Source: Marchantia polymorpha subsp. ruderalis
Lineage: Eukaryota; Streptophyta; Marchantiopsida; Marchantiales; Marchantiaceae
Length of the DNA stretch: 64,000 nt
Direction: 5' to 3'
Assembly: GCA_037833965.1 (NCBI GenBank)
Contig: AP031352.1
Span: 32,366,501-32,430,500 of the forward strand
Made by a program: the position numbers and the translations under genes
Notes under the pieces: model-generated
What the model was told of the DNA's origin: nothing
The model's input: the letters and a program-made list of their open reading frames with translations, nothing else
Database searches by the model: none
Shown: positions 45,857 to 58,235 of the stretch, piece after piece
How positions within the stretch are numbered: the stretch's first letter is position 1
Layout of the letters: each line of letters starts with the position of its first letter

Positions 45857-47150
45857 CGTCGCTTGAATTCAGACCCACCCCCAACAATGATCAATCGATA
45901 CGGGGGTCAGAAGCAGACATCAATTCTGCTTCTGAACAAATGCCCCATCGGATGACCGCTCACTGGATCCTCCGCTCCGCCGACGCCATTATTCAACCGA
46001 ATTTCAGCCCGACCCATCCCATCTGTAGAACCCGATGTCAACAAACCGACGACAATTCAGCCAATGACGACAGTCAACTTCAACAAACGCCCCAAAATAG
46101 CACCAACTCCACAGATTCAGGAAGGCTGATGGATTACGGATCACGGACGCATTGAAACACAGCGGGATTTCGAATCAAGATAAACTCTTCGGCACGTCCG
46201 CTGCGGAATCACTCACCGCAGCAAAGAAATGTATTCTTCCACACTCAGAGGCAGGCTGAAGGCCAAAGCATGCAGCGGAACATCAAGACGAACGTCGTGT
46301 CGATCAATCAATCTTCCAATTCAATTACCGCCAAGTTATCACAGACTCCTGCGACGATCTAATGCAAGCAGTGGAAGAGGACTCTGTAGAATGACGGACG
46401 AGGAGCACGCAACGAACGGACCGACGATGTACACAGGCACGCACTCACCAAAAAGGAACCGAGGAGAAGAATATTCCGATGGTTGAGACGGACGAACGAA
46501 AGAATGAGACCAACAACGCAACCAGAAATCAAGACACAGACGCCGACAGACGGACGGACACTCGCCGCCGGATGGATGGCGGGGCGGTGCTGGCCTGGGC
46601 TGGAGAGTGAGGAGAGACTAACAACGCATCAACAATTCCAAGAATATCCCGCGGCACATTTCCCTCCGTCAGCCAAAGTCAGCACGCCAACCAAAAGCCG
46701 AGCGCCAAATAGGAGCTTTCGCTGGTTATCAGTCTTCGTGTCCCAGACTACGAGCCCTTCCTGCTCTTGTGGTCGACCTTCGACCTGGTCGTGTGGAGAA
46801 ATGAAATCAATCTCCTCTACGTCTACTGCATGTTGTCGCATTTTCCAGTCACTGCATGCTCTGTCGGTTTTGACCGCCCTCCCACATCAGCAAGCCAGCA
46901 TCTCCAGTGAGATGTATTCTGCAACAAGCTATACTGTAGTGAATACCTCTGACCTCCTTCCTGCGGCCTGCAGTCAAGAGTTAGATTTTGTGCCCTTGGC
47001 TACAACGTACTCCATGTCATGTGCTTTCTCTGTCTTGACTAGCAGTTTTCTGGATCAGGTTTGTCTTTTTTCCTTACGCTGTCCAGCATGCTGCTCCGAC
47101 ATTCAAGATTTCTTCTTCAAGGAGTTTAGTGCCGTACAGTTGTGAAAAGA
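45857..47150. promoter_or_regulatory. Upstream, less AT-rich flank of the dehydrogenase gene
   Basis: This 1.3-kb stretch is clearly richer in G/C than the DNA beyond 47150. It lies directly upstream of the minus-strand start at 45856, so it most likely holds the promoter and 5' untranslated region. A 220-codon + strand frame (46483-47145) and a 103-codon one (45844-46155) are open here but have low-complexity Ser/Thr/Arg-rich translations without domains. I do not call them genes. Confidence 0.4.
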
Positions 47151-49359
47151 ATTAGCCCAAACTGTTTTTTTTGCCTGAACCTCGATTTATCTTTGGTTGT
47201 CTCTTTCCATTTCGATGATGGATTTCTCTGGAAGTTGCTCTACATAACAGTGAACGTTGATGCTGGTTGTTGTTCCATTGTACTGAAATTTTCTTCCACT
47301 ATTTATGCAGTGGACAGGTTGACAAAATATATATTTGATGGAAACACTACAGTATGTATATATAAGTAACTAACTATATGGATGATGATGTCTGAATCTC
47401 AATGAAGTTCATTAAATTTGTCAAAAAAATCCAAATCTTTTTAAACAACTGCATCCTCCATATTGAACAGCAGGGCCTCCTACCATACTAGAAAGTAAAT
47501 CAAAGAAAAAACTCGATTTTTACAATATGAAAACATGTGTTTACTTTGCTTTAACTTAGCGACAAACCTCAAGATTGCTGTATCAAAGGTTTTTACCTGA
47601 AAATTTCTTTCAGTTCATTTAGGAAATGCTCAATCATTATTATCAATATATGTTGATCAACACATTGATGATGTTACATGTTTTAAAAAATTATCTATGT
47701 TGCAAACCCTTAATTACTTTTATTCAACTATGATCAATTCATTCGATGATATCAAAACATGATGACATATCATACATCTACACTCAAATTGTTACAGAAG
47801 TACATAAACAAATAATGTATTTACATATATTCTTCAATACTAATATTTTAATCTTGAATTATCATGTATCTAAATTTTATTTCTAAATGAGATTTCTTTT
47901 TATGAGCATTTAATATGAGTTTCTATCTTTCATATAAGATTTACACAACACAAATGGCCATAATTTACATATAGAAAATTCATTTAGAATTTCATATGAG
48001 CTATTGAAATTCATATATAAAATTTTATTTTGAAAGTATTCATATCAAAGTAATAATAATAATTGATTATGATAATTTTAAATCATGACGATTGTCATTG
48101 TGAATTTTTTTTATCAACATCAAATATTTTCAAAGAAATTAAATAATTTGTGGAATGAGTCTTTAAAAAATGTTAACTAGTTTGCAAGACATTTGATTAA
48201 TATTATTCATATGCATGGGAATTTTCAAAAATCATTTTATTATTAAAAAATTGCAATCACCTTCAAATCATGTCAATTGAACTTGTATGGTACATTTTAC
48301 TTAACCTATAGATACCATAATTCATCATTTTATATAAAGATATGCCTGTAATTGTGAAATGTTATTAGTGTAAATTAACATTGATTATGCAAATATCACA
48401 TATTATTATTGAATTTAATTTATCAATTTGATGATCAATTATGATTAAATTATTAAATTCCAATTATATTTAAACATGATTTGATTATATATTATAAGAT
48501 ATTATTCAAATTTTTTTATCGTGGCAAAAAATGCAACAATTATGAAAAATTTTATCCATCATCACCATCAACTTTAATTGAGATTGTTTCAAACATCATT
48601 AACAGTTCAAAAATAATATTTCAAATTAAAAAAATATTCTATGAATCAATTGATTACTTTAAAAAGATTCACTTGTATCAATATATACATTTTATAAGTA
48701 ATATATTTTAAATAATATTTATTTAGATTTGACTTTTTTTCAAAATAGTTGCACTTGAAAGATAACTCATTTTTATTAATAATCGTTAAAGTAAAGAATA
48801 AAAAAATACATCTTTAAATTTTTTTAAGAATTTGATTAAATTATGTATATTAATTTAATCACTTTGATTCAAAAAATATTCTTCTGTTAAAATTTCTATC
48901 AATAATTTTAATTAAAAGTTTTTATAAAATTATTTGATTGCAATTTGAATTTTTTTTATAAAAAATTAAAAAAATTAAATTTTTTTCTAACTTTTGCGTA
49001 ATGTTTAATATGATCTTTGTTTAAAAAATTTATTAACTTTACTTATCTTGATATTTCTTTAAAAATATATCAATTTCATCAATTATTTCAAAATATATTC
49101 ATAGATAAATTGAAAATGTGTCAAAAATATAAAGTTTTGAAAAGCTTATTGTTAATTACATTTTGCATTCATATTGTTTCACATTATTTAAAGTAAAAAG
49201 TGCTTTAAATTCTATTATAGCTTTAATTAGATGATAATTAATTTCAAGAATTATTTATAAAGATTTTTTGAAGATGGAGCAATTTTAATACTAATTTATT
49301 CAAAATGAATTTAAATAAATATTTTGAATTTTTGTTAACTTGAATTATTTTGAAACTTT
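47151..49359. other. Very AT-rich spacer
   Basis: Long A and T runs, no recognised gene or repeat family. Confidence 0.6.
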
Positions 49360-49689
49360 TGTAATGACAAAGTATAAGCAACCGCATTCCAAACACATAC
49401 CAACACTGCGGTTCATCCGATCTTGGGCTACGTTCACGAGAACAACAAGTGTTTTACTCCAAAGTGGTTACAAGTGCATTCTGTTGTTCTGTCTAGACTT
49501 TTCTCGTTCCCATATATTTATACTTGTGTCAATGATTCTAAATTTAGAGTTTTCCAACTTTAGATCCTAAATCCTATATAGAGAGAGTGCTAACTCTAGC
49601 CCTACTCAAGACTTGAGTTAATCATAATTATAACTCGTTCTTCTTCAATTTCTTAAATCAAATGCGTTTGTTTATACTTTCTCATTACA
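49360..49689 (+). mobile_element. Copia-type LTR, forward
   Basis: Starts TGTAATGACAAAG and ends TCATTACA, with 8-bp perfect inverted ends. It is followed at once by AATGGTATCTTC, which matches the start of the plant copia primer-binding site (TGGTATC, complementary to initiator tRNA-Met). Internal sequence after 49690 is AT-rich and decayed. Confidence 0.75.
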
Positions 49690-50370
49690 AATGGTATCTT
49701 CATATTTTTGAATTTTGAAATCACTTTTAGTTCAATTTGCTTCTGTTTAGCCAACATTCTGCTTTTATATATCATTTTTCGATTTTAGAAAGAACAACTG
49801 TCTGTTTTCAAGAAATTAAATATTTAGAGTTCATTTTCTGATTTCTTGAAATAAAATCTACTTTTCTAAAAAAAAATTCTACAAATTCAGAGTTCAATTT
49901 TCAAAATTCTTTTCTCAGATTTTTGAAATTTCACCTTCAGATTTTTGAAATTCTTCATCTAATTTGTGCTTTTGATCTTGAAAAAAATAGATTGCTCAAA
50001 ATGTTTAGTATGTCAAAAACTTGCTATCTTTTGATTTCAAAAAATCAAATAGGTAAAAATCTGATGTCATAAGCATTTATCAGATTTAGATACTTTCCAT
50101 ATCAGATTTGGATATCGGAAATAAAGAATCTCATATCTATCTAACATTGTTACCTCACTATGTAGAGCGTAGATTTTAGCAAGAGCTTGTTGTAGACAAC
50201 ACCATAGACATTGTGCTCACATTGATCCGATCTTCTTTTATCTCCCATATTGATTGAACTTGAAAATTTTGACTTGCTTTTGGACAAGTATTGACTTTGT
50301 GACAATGTGATTGAACATATTGTCACAAATTGCTTTTTGTCATCAATGGCTCTTTTCGGCTTTGTAACCA
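49690..50370. mobile_element. Internal remnants of two head-to-head copia elements
   Basis: From the left, the forward LTR's primer site at 49690-49702 leads into decayed sequence. From the right, the minus strand after 50371 reads TTGGTTACAAAGCC, a degenerate primer site, then a frame with MGDKRRSDQCEHNVYGVVYN (50258-50199) that may be a copia gag start. The two remnants meet near 50110. Confidence 0.5.
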
Positions 50371-50709
50371 ATTGTAATGACAAAATATAAACAACCGCAC
50401 TTGATTTTAAAAATTGAAAAAAAATCAAACGGTTCTTACTAACTCAAGTCTCAAGCAAGACTAGAGTTAGCTACAGCTCAGTATATGGTTTTGGCTTTAG
50501 GGTTGAAAAACACTAAAATCAGAATGGTAGAGTTAGGTTTAAATACAAGAACACGCAACATGTCTAGACGAAACAACAGAACAAACTTGTAAGACCTTTG
50601 GAGTAAAGTATTTGTTGTTTCTGTGAACGTACTCCAAGATCGGATGAATCTTGTATCTAGTTGTGTTGGTGTGTGTTTGGAGTACGGTTGCTTATCTTTT
50701 ATCATTACA
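50371..50709 (-). mobile_element. Copia-type LTR, inverted
   Basis: The reverse complement aligns with 49360-49689 along its whole length (shared GCAACCG, TTCATCCGATCTTGG, GTACGTTCACAGAAACAACAA, CTCTAG...GACTTGAGTTA). It begins TGTAATGATAAAAG at 50709 and ends at 50371. Each LTR itself has about 25-bp imperfect inverted ends. Confidence 0.75.
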
Positions 50710-53225
50710 ACTTTGAGGTAGAGAGATTATTAGCTGTGTTAAATTCATTTTACTATGTAAATGATATTGTCTTGCAACTTAAAAAACAAACTTTAGAATT
50801 TTTTTCTTCACATTTGATTATTTTTATAACTCGAAATATCACATTTTTTATTTTCAAAACCCATTTTAATCAAAAAATAATAATTTCATGTAGTTTTTAT
50901 TATCTCCTTGAAAACAAAGAAACTTTATATGTTCATATATACATATATTTAAAAATAAATTTTTCTATATCCATATACCCATTGGAAGTCATACAAAAAT
51001 TGCGCATTCACATTGAACGCAAAAATCTTATCTCAAATTATTTTATTCAATTGAATTTTAACAATATTGCTCAATTTTATGAATATTAGCAAAAAAAGTA
51101 ATTATGATATAAAATTATTTAAATTTTTTTCCCAAAATCTAAATGTTATTTATTATTATGATATAAAAGTTTGATTTTTTAAAAATAATTTAAAGTAAGT
51201 TTTAAAGATGCAAGTTATAAGCTCTTGGATTTTTTTCCACAAAATTTGGAGGTTATCATGAAGATCACTAACTGTGAAAAAAAACATTAATGTATTGAAA
51301 TGAAATAAATTCAAACAAACAAATATATACTCAAAATGAATGAAGGTTAACCAACTATACGATTGGAAAACATGTCTTTATCATGAATCAGTATTTGTGG
51401 ATCTTTGAAAATCTGCTACTGAGGTTGTGCTTCAATTCATATAAACACTCACACTTTTTGATATTTTGAAATTTCATATTTTATTGTGTATTTTTTTTAT
51501 CTTTAAACTCATCAAATTTAAAGATTTATATAGTTGAATTAAATTTTATTTTTTTTCAAATTCATCAAAGATACTTACATATACTTTATATTTCTCCAAA
51601 TGTTTAAATCCATTACTTCTTACAACTTCTTTGTTTATAGTTTTTTCTTGCAGGTCATTTCAATTGTATCTGATATTGGTTTAGTCTTGGCATCAGACAA
51701 TTTCAAAATATTGCTAGTTTTTGTATGCCTTTTATTTTACAATAATATTAAAAAATATTCAGAACATCCATTACTTGGCAATGTCAAAATCGACACCATC
51801 AAATTATATCATTATACTTGGCAGTGTCAAACTTGGTACTGCGAATATTCATGATTGTAATTTTGCTTTGTACAAATTTCGTTTCAAACGCAAAGACAGT
51901 ACTTTGTGCTCAACGCTTCATTACTTTCTCAATAAAAAATAACAGATTCCCACATGCTTTCCACTAACTGCTTTATAAATCTTGTGCTCCGCTCCTTGAT
52001 AGTTTATACTATTTAGTTCACCATGTATCTGCAGAACTGCAAAACTCGACGTATTTTCACATTTTCTTCTAGACCATGTCTCCGCCTTTATCTGGAGAAT
52101 TGTTATGCTAGCATAGAAACTTAATACGAAGGACTTTGTGTAATCGATCATATTTTTCAAATTGTTGTTTATCCAGAAAGTAAGCTTATGGAATTTCGAA
52201 TGGAAATTGAAATACCTTATTGTCCTGGTGTTACTTCCACAAGATTGTTTCAAAGGTTGAAAAACATGTGATCCTTGCAGACAAAACCGAGAAAATTTTT
52301 TGGTGAAGACATGGCTCTTCAAGATATATCTAATTAAATCGTGTCCTTACATGAAGTTATGTGATTGTTTGAACCTTTACTGGAATGAGCTGTAATCTGT
52401 TACCCGTGAAATCAAGTTCAGCCTATCGTACTTCAGCTAATGGCGAGCTTCGTTTGATTGTTTGAAACTCTAAAGAGTAAAAAAAAAGCCTCTCAAAATG
52501 AAAGGACGGAAGTTGCAGTAAAGCCGAATATATGGACGAAGTCGGAGCAGTTCAAGATAATCTCTTGATACAAGCCGACATAACCACGAGAAGCCAGCTC
52601 AAGAATTATGTACATGTCCTCTCATGGTTTCTTCCAGTGTGAATAAAGACTGACCTGTTTGATGGACTACGGCTAGACCACCCCAGTGACGTCTTCTCTA
52701 ATCCAAGTAAGAAATTATGTGCCGCAACCCTTTCAAAGTAGTCTTTGTTGTGTTCTGGCAGTAACAGTCTGATAATGCATCACCCTTTCTTCTTTCCATT
52801 TTATATCTCGACTGGACGCTTCAATCTTGATTCATGGAGCTTCCTGCTGCGTGTTTTCAGCTTGTCCACTGTATCCGTAAACTTATAAACACCTGGTTTG
52901 TACTCTATGTATAGTTTGCACGTTGATGCATCCGTGCGTGATATGGGACAAACTTCCATGTAGGCGGCTTGAGATCAATCCAGGCTCACTAAAAGCTTGA
53001 ATTTGATTTTAGACTGTAAAGAGCCCACATAGTTGATGTGTCAAAGTGACTATATTTCTGTAAGTGAGGTTGGCGTAACAAAGAGGGACAAGATGGTTCT
53101 TGTAGATCACGTATTGGTTTGAAACAGTGATGTTGAGTGGTCTGATTCTAGAGTACAGATCTAACAACTAATGAATGGAAATGACCACTAAGATTTGCCG
53201 GGCAGCCAAACTTGGAGACTGCTGA
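50710..53225. other. AT-rich spacer, then 3' flank of the receptor kinase
   Basis: Strongly AT-rich to about 51900, more balanced after that. No supported gene. 52320-53225 is probably downstream sequence of the minus-strand kinase gene. Confidence 0.45.
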
Positions 53226-56200
53226 TTATCGACTGGCCATGTTGAATGTGGTGGTCCTGCAAAAACTAGGAGGCTCCGCAGGGTTATTGGGATCGTGGGA
53301 CCTTTCCAGCGCAATGGCCTCCGTCAGACCACGGACAACTTGGGTCATGTCCGGCCTCTTACTACCTTCTCTGTTTGCACTCGAGAAGGCTATATCAGCC
53401 ACCCTCCACATAGACTCCGGATTGAAGTCCATCACCTTCAGCGCCGGATCAGCAATACTCAAAATGTTTCCCATTGACAAAGCCTCCCTGACCTGTTGAA
53501 TAAAGAAGAGGAATAGCACGATGCAGTCAGGGGCTGTTTCGTGTGGAGCCTGCTCATGGAAGAGTAGGTAGGTTGAAGCAGAATTCCAGTTTGATTATCA
53601 AGATTAGTTTTGGCGTGATTTGGTCTCAAAACTCTTCAGTTCAAGTGCAAACAACGATCTGAATCACGACCAAAGATATCTCTGCAAATTACCATCACGG
53701 AGATGTTGAACCTGGTGCCGTCTTTGTTTTGTCCATAAGGACGACATCCTGCAATAAGCTCCATGAGGACAATACCAAAGCTGTATACGTCGCTCTTGGT
53801 ACTCAGCCTCTGGCTCAATATGTACCTTCAAATTGTAAGAAAAACAGGATAAGATTCAGATTGCAACAAGTGCTTGCAGCGGAGAACGTTGACAGCGGAT
53901 CAACCAGGCCCCTTCTGCAATGTAGTGAGGCAGAATATACTGAGTTACGTAAAAATGTCAAATTCATGTTTAGCGAATATTGGTAAATTGAAGCGATTCT
54001 CTTACTCAGGATCAACGTAGCCTGGCGTGCCTCTGACTAGAGTCGAGAAAGCATTTGTACCGTCATTATCAGATGTCGCTTTGGAAATTCCAAAATCAGC
54101 AACCTTGGCCACAAAATTGCTGTCAATGAGTATGTTGTTACTTTTGACATCGCGGTGAATGATTGTCGGATTGCAGCCTGTGTGCAAGTACTCCAACCCT
54201 GCAATCCAAAGCAAATTAGATAAGCTCTCTTAATCTCTCACAGCATTCATCCACACAACTTGATGCCTAAGGTTACGCTTCTCCGAATGACGTCGATTAG
54301 ATTCAGTGCCTTGACTAGACATAACTCTGGTAAAATATCTGAGATGGACCCAATTTAACTTCCAGGTATCTGTAATAGAAAGGCCTGTATTTACAGTAAG
54401 CATTTTGTACCTTTTGCCGCATTCAGAGCAATATCAAGACGGGTCGGCCAGTCCAGAGGATGTTTTTCCGCTTCCTTTCCTGCCGCAGGCATAAATTCGA
54501 ATACGTTCAAACTCAGTAGTTATGTTCCAAAGTACGGACTTCTGCTCTCGCCCCGTCTTTTTCAGAAAAGTTCGTGTGGTATATTCTTTCTCTGATGTTT
54601 CATTTTCAAAATATTTAGGCCTAATTTTAACCTTTTGAAAGATTAAAAGGAACGACGAATAAGGATAATTCTGATGATTGCAATTTGGTTTCTTCAGTCC
54701 CTCTTCGCAAGCCTTGATCGAAAACTTAGACCAATGGAACCTGGAGTTGGCCTAGACACATACCGCAGAGGAGATCACTCAAAGTGCCTCTCGCCTGGTA
54801 CTCGTAGACCAGAAATCTTTCGTCTCCGCACTCACAGAAGCAAAGTAGAGTCACGAGATTTCTGTGATGAACCCTCGTGAGTAGACCGACCTGCGCAGAC
54901 AAAAATCCCAGTACTTATGAGCTTCAACTACAAATCCAAGACAGGATGAAGCATTCTGGCAGTCGAAAACAAATTGGATGCTCGATACCTTACTAAGTCA
55001 TGCACTCGATGATATATACTAACCTCGTTCACGAATTCCTGTGTCCCTTGATCAAGAATTTTGTTCACCTTAACTGCTACTTCTTTCCCGTTTGCAAGAA
55101 CTCCCCAGAAAACAGGACCATACCCTCCTTCTCCAATTTGTCTAGAGAAATTATTGGTAGCAGTAACGATCTCCTGTTTTGAAATGTAACCTGCAGCTTG
55201 GCTCAAAGTTGCATTTGTATAGTTCTCCACAGGTTGCGGAAAAGGAGAAGGTGTTGTATTTTGGAAGTCATCTGATCGTGATGGTGAGACGCTGAGATTT
55301 TCTGCATGGACCAATCACTATAATCAATAATTGTGCTTCCAAGGCCTATCCTAGTGCTTTATGCAACAACTTTATTGCAGTTATTAAACGGACAAGCGGC
55401 TCCAGTGCCAACTTGGAAATTCCCGGTCTTGACTTGTAGACGGAATCTGAAACTCTTGGAGTCAAGAAAGAAAGCATCAGGAAACTAACCGTTAGCTGCT
55501 TTAGCTCCAGCTTGCTTATAGTCAACGACTGGAAGAGAAATGGTTCGTGATTTACGAGATCTTAGGTAGAAGCATGTGATGAAGAGACCACCTAAAAGTC
55601 CAAGTACAACAAGTCCGCCTATGACGGCACCAATTATTAGATTCATACCACCAGATTGCTCACTTCCTGCAGATCTTGGAGGATCCGCTTGTGCGATACA
55701 TCCCGCTGTGTCACAAAGGTCACCCGGCTCGCAAAGAGATGGATTCCCAGACCAGCTGTAGAATTAGAAGAAAGGAACTCGTCAAATCATTGAAAGTTCA
55801 TCCGATTCGAGAGTATTGGAGAGTTCCGTGAAGGGCAGTCATCAGCTGTGCTGATGACGTCGAATTGTTTTATGCAGAACAATAACAAATGAAGAAAAAC
55901 TGTAAATATGGTTATCGATAGACCAGGTGACTTAAGAAGCAAGGAAGAAAGTCGTTCACTCGTTTTTCTTTTCACTCTCTCTTTGAATGATCACACTGAG
56001 TAAAAACATCAATTTGCAAGTTTGTCTGAATTGATCAAAGTTACTGCTACTGATAACTGACGTGTTGACGACCTCCTCCTCCTGTTCTATATCGTAATAA
56101 TCCTTTGAGACTGTTAAATACCACTGAACTAGAAGATTTTCATCGCCTGCTTTCATCTGAGTAGCTAGGGAAGCAAACTTTAAGTTTAGAGAAAGCTTCA

Positions 56201-58235
56201 TCAGAAGGAACTTTTTCCTGGAACGCTTTGTGGTGCTCATATCTAGACCTGGTTCTATGGGAAACAATTTGCAAACGTAAAACTTCAGCATATCTAAGTT
56301 TGGCTTTGTTGCTCAGTGTTCTCGAGTTCTACATACCTGAAGTCAGACCTCTCTGGTAGTAGACCGTCTGGGATTCGTCCACAGAAGCTATTATTATCCA
56401 AAGACCTGGACATACAAAAACAATAACAAACCTCAGTCATCCTCATTTCTCTATTTACACTTCATTTCAAACAGTTAACAGAAGGGTGATCATACATACA
56501 GCGTCAGGAGGCTACTTATCGAGGCCAACGCGTTTGGAATCGGCCCGCCGATTTTGTTGTTCGACAGATCTCTGCCAATCAAGAACACAGTCTCGTCATA
56601 AGCAGATTCCTTCATTGTGATTGCTTTGTATGACTTGAGAAGTTTCGAATAGTTTGTCAATCTCAATGAATATCTACAGACTGATTCAAACTTTCATGTC
56701 AGGTGGATAGACGGAATTTTCTCAAATTCCAGGATAGATGTGAGCGAGTGTTCACAATTTATGCATCAGACTTCAAGGAACTCACAAATATTTAAGCGCC
56801 GTTAGGTCCTTGATTGTGCTAGGTATGAATCCGCTGATGCCTCTCGCCTTTAGATCACTGGAAGAGGATTCAAGCAGTTTCGTCAGCAACCTAGCCAACT
56901 TCAAACATTGCTGTCCCGTTGTTCCCAAGTTCTCCGATTATTTGCCATAACTGTATCGGAAAGTAATGAAGAAATTATTGAGCCCAACAGCCTTGGGTGT
57001 AAAACGGATACACAAACTTCAGAAACTAACTGGTGCTTCTTGTTAGATGGTCTCAGCATGCTTTTGAAAGAGTCTAGCCCCAGCCGAACGAGGGAATGGA
57101 AAGTGAACAGACTCCTTGTGGTAGTGACTTACATCAGTTCCACTCTCTGTGTTGTAGCATTGCAGTTCACTCCCAGCCAGGGTGGAGAATCGCATGGAGC
57201 ACCAAACCATTTGCCCGTCATTTGAAACGCAGTGCGTATACTTCTCAGAGCTGCGACTGAGTAGACAGGTCAGTTGTAGAGGATCATCAGAATATCATTC
57301 TACATGTTCAAAGCATTTGGTTTTTCACATGCATTTGAAGACGTGAAAAAGTGTCACGTTATAACCATATATAACTTGTGATGTGTGTCAACCAACATGC
57401 TGAACTCTACTCTTAGCACTGGTCTGTCCATGACCCCTCTGGCTCTACCTTAAGAATATCAACGCTTGAGTGCTCTTACTCATGTTCTCGGCAATCACTC
57501 AAAACCATTCTACTCTATCTTCTGTGCCGTGCCGTCCTCACTGGAGGGTACAAGTTTTCGTCATTCCATGAAAAGGAAATCAAAATTTTAACGCCCTTGA
57601 AAACAAGATGAAAACACCCGTCAGTGTATCGTGGGTGTTTCATCTTATTTGACTAGAATTACACTGTACGGAAAGTTGTATTTCGTGTGTACTCAACAAA
57701 GTGTGACAAGCTATAAGACATTTAAGACTCTGAAAGAGTTACGTTGGGAGTTGAACATAGGTTAGAGCGCAGATGGACGTGAAGCTGTACAGTAAGTAAC
57801 TCAATGTGCAATGGAGTTCTTTACTTGAAGAGTAAACCAGGTAGAGTAAGAAAAATACCATCTCCGTCCGGGCTGCCTGTTTCTGCTTATAACACAAAAT
57901 CAACACACGAGCAGTTTCAAAGATCAGATCTTCATGAAGGGATCCTAAGCTTCATTTTGCTGAATCCAAGATACATGAATTTGGCCCTTGTCATGTTGAT
58001 CACAAATACTTCACCAACTTTGCCTTCAAAGACACGGACAGCGTCTAAATATTAGATCAATCACAGCACATATCATCCCTTGCCCGGTCATAACCTTTCA
58101 CAGATACAAAAATGTTGAAAAGAGGGGAAAAATAACACTACCAGACTGTCCAGAACTCGGAAGACAGCACGATGACAGCAGCAGAAGGGCTAATTGCGTG
58201 ATCCATGATGAGGTTGATAAACCTCTTCTCTTCAT
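53226..58235 (-). CDS. LRR receptor-like protein kinase, short ectodomain (LRR-I-like kinase)
   Basis: A plasma-membrane serine/threonine receptor kinase; ligand unknown. Twelve exons join in phase at GT/AG sites: 58235-58142, 57256-57133, 56857-56786, 56571-56500, 56405-56337, 55755-55490, 55301-55024, 54890-54764, 54479-54411, 54198-54006, 53825-53693, 53492-53226. The product is 587 residues. Domains in order: signal peptide (MKRRGLST, then [17 protein letters not shown]); LRR N-terminal cap with a Cys pair ([13 protein letters not shown]); about three LRRs on 72-base phase-2 exons ([20 protein letters not shown]); juxtamembrane; one membrane helix ([19 protein letters not shown]); kinase. 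The kinase keeps GEGGYG, the lysine in [19 protein letters not shown] and GTPGYVDPE, so it should be active. The kinase most resembles LRR-I receptors, but the malectin-like ectodomain usual there is absent. The start at 58235 is chosen because it gives a signal peptide. Confidence 0.92.

Noticed and set aside
46483..47145. 220-codon + strand ORF upstream of the dehydrogenase
   Set aside because: Ser/Thr/Arg-rich translation without any motif, in a G/C-richer promoter region where open frames occur by chance.
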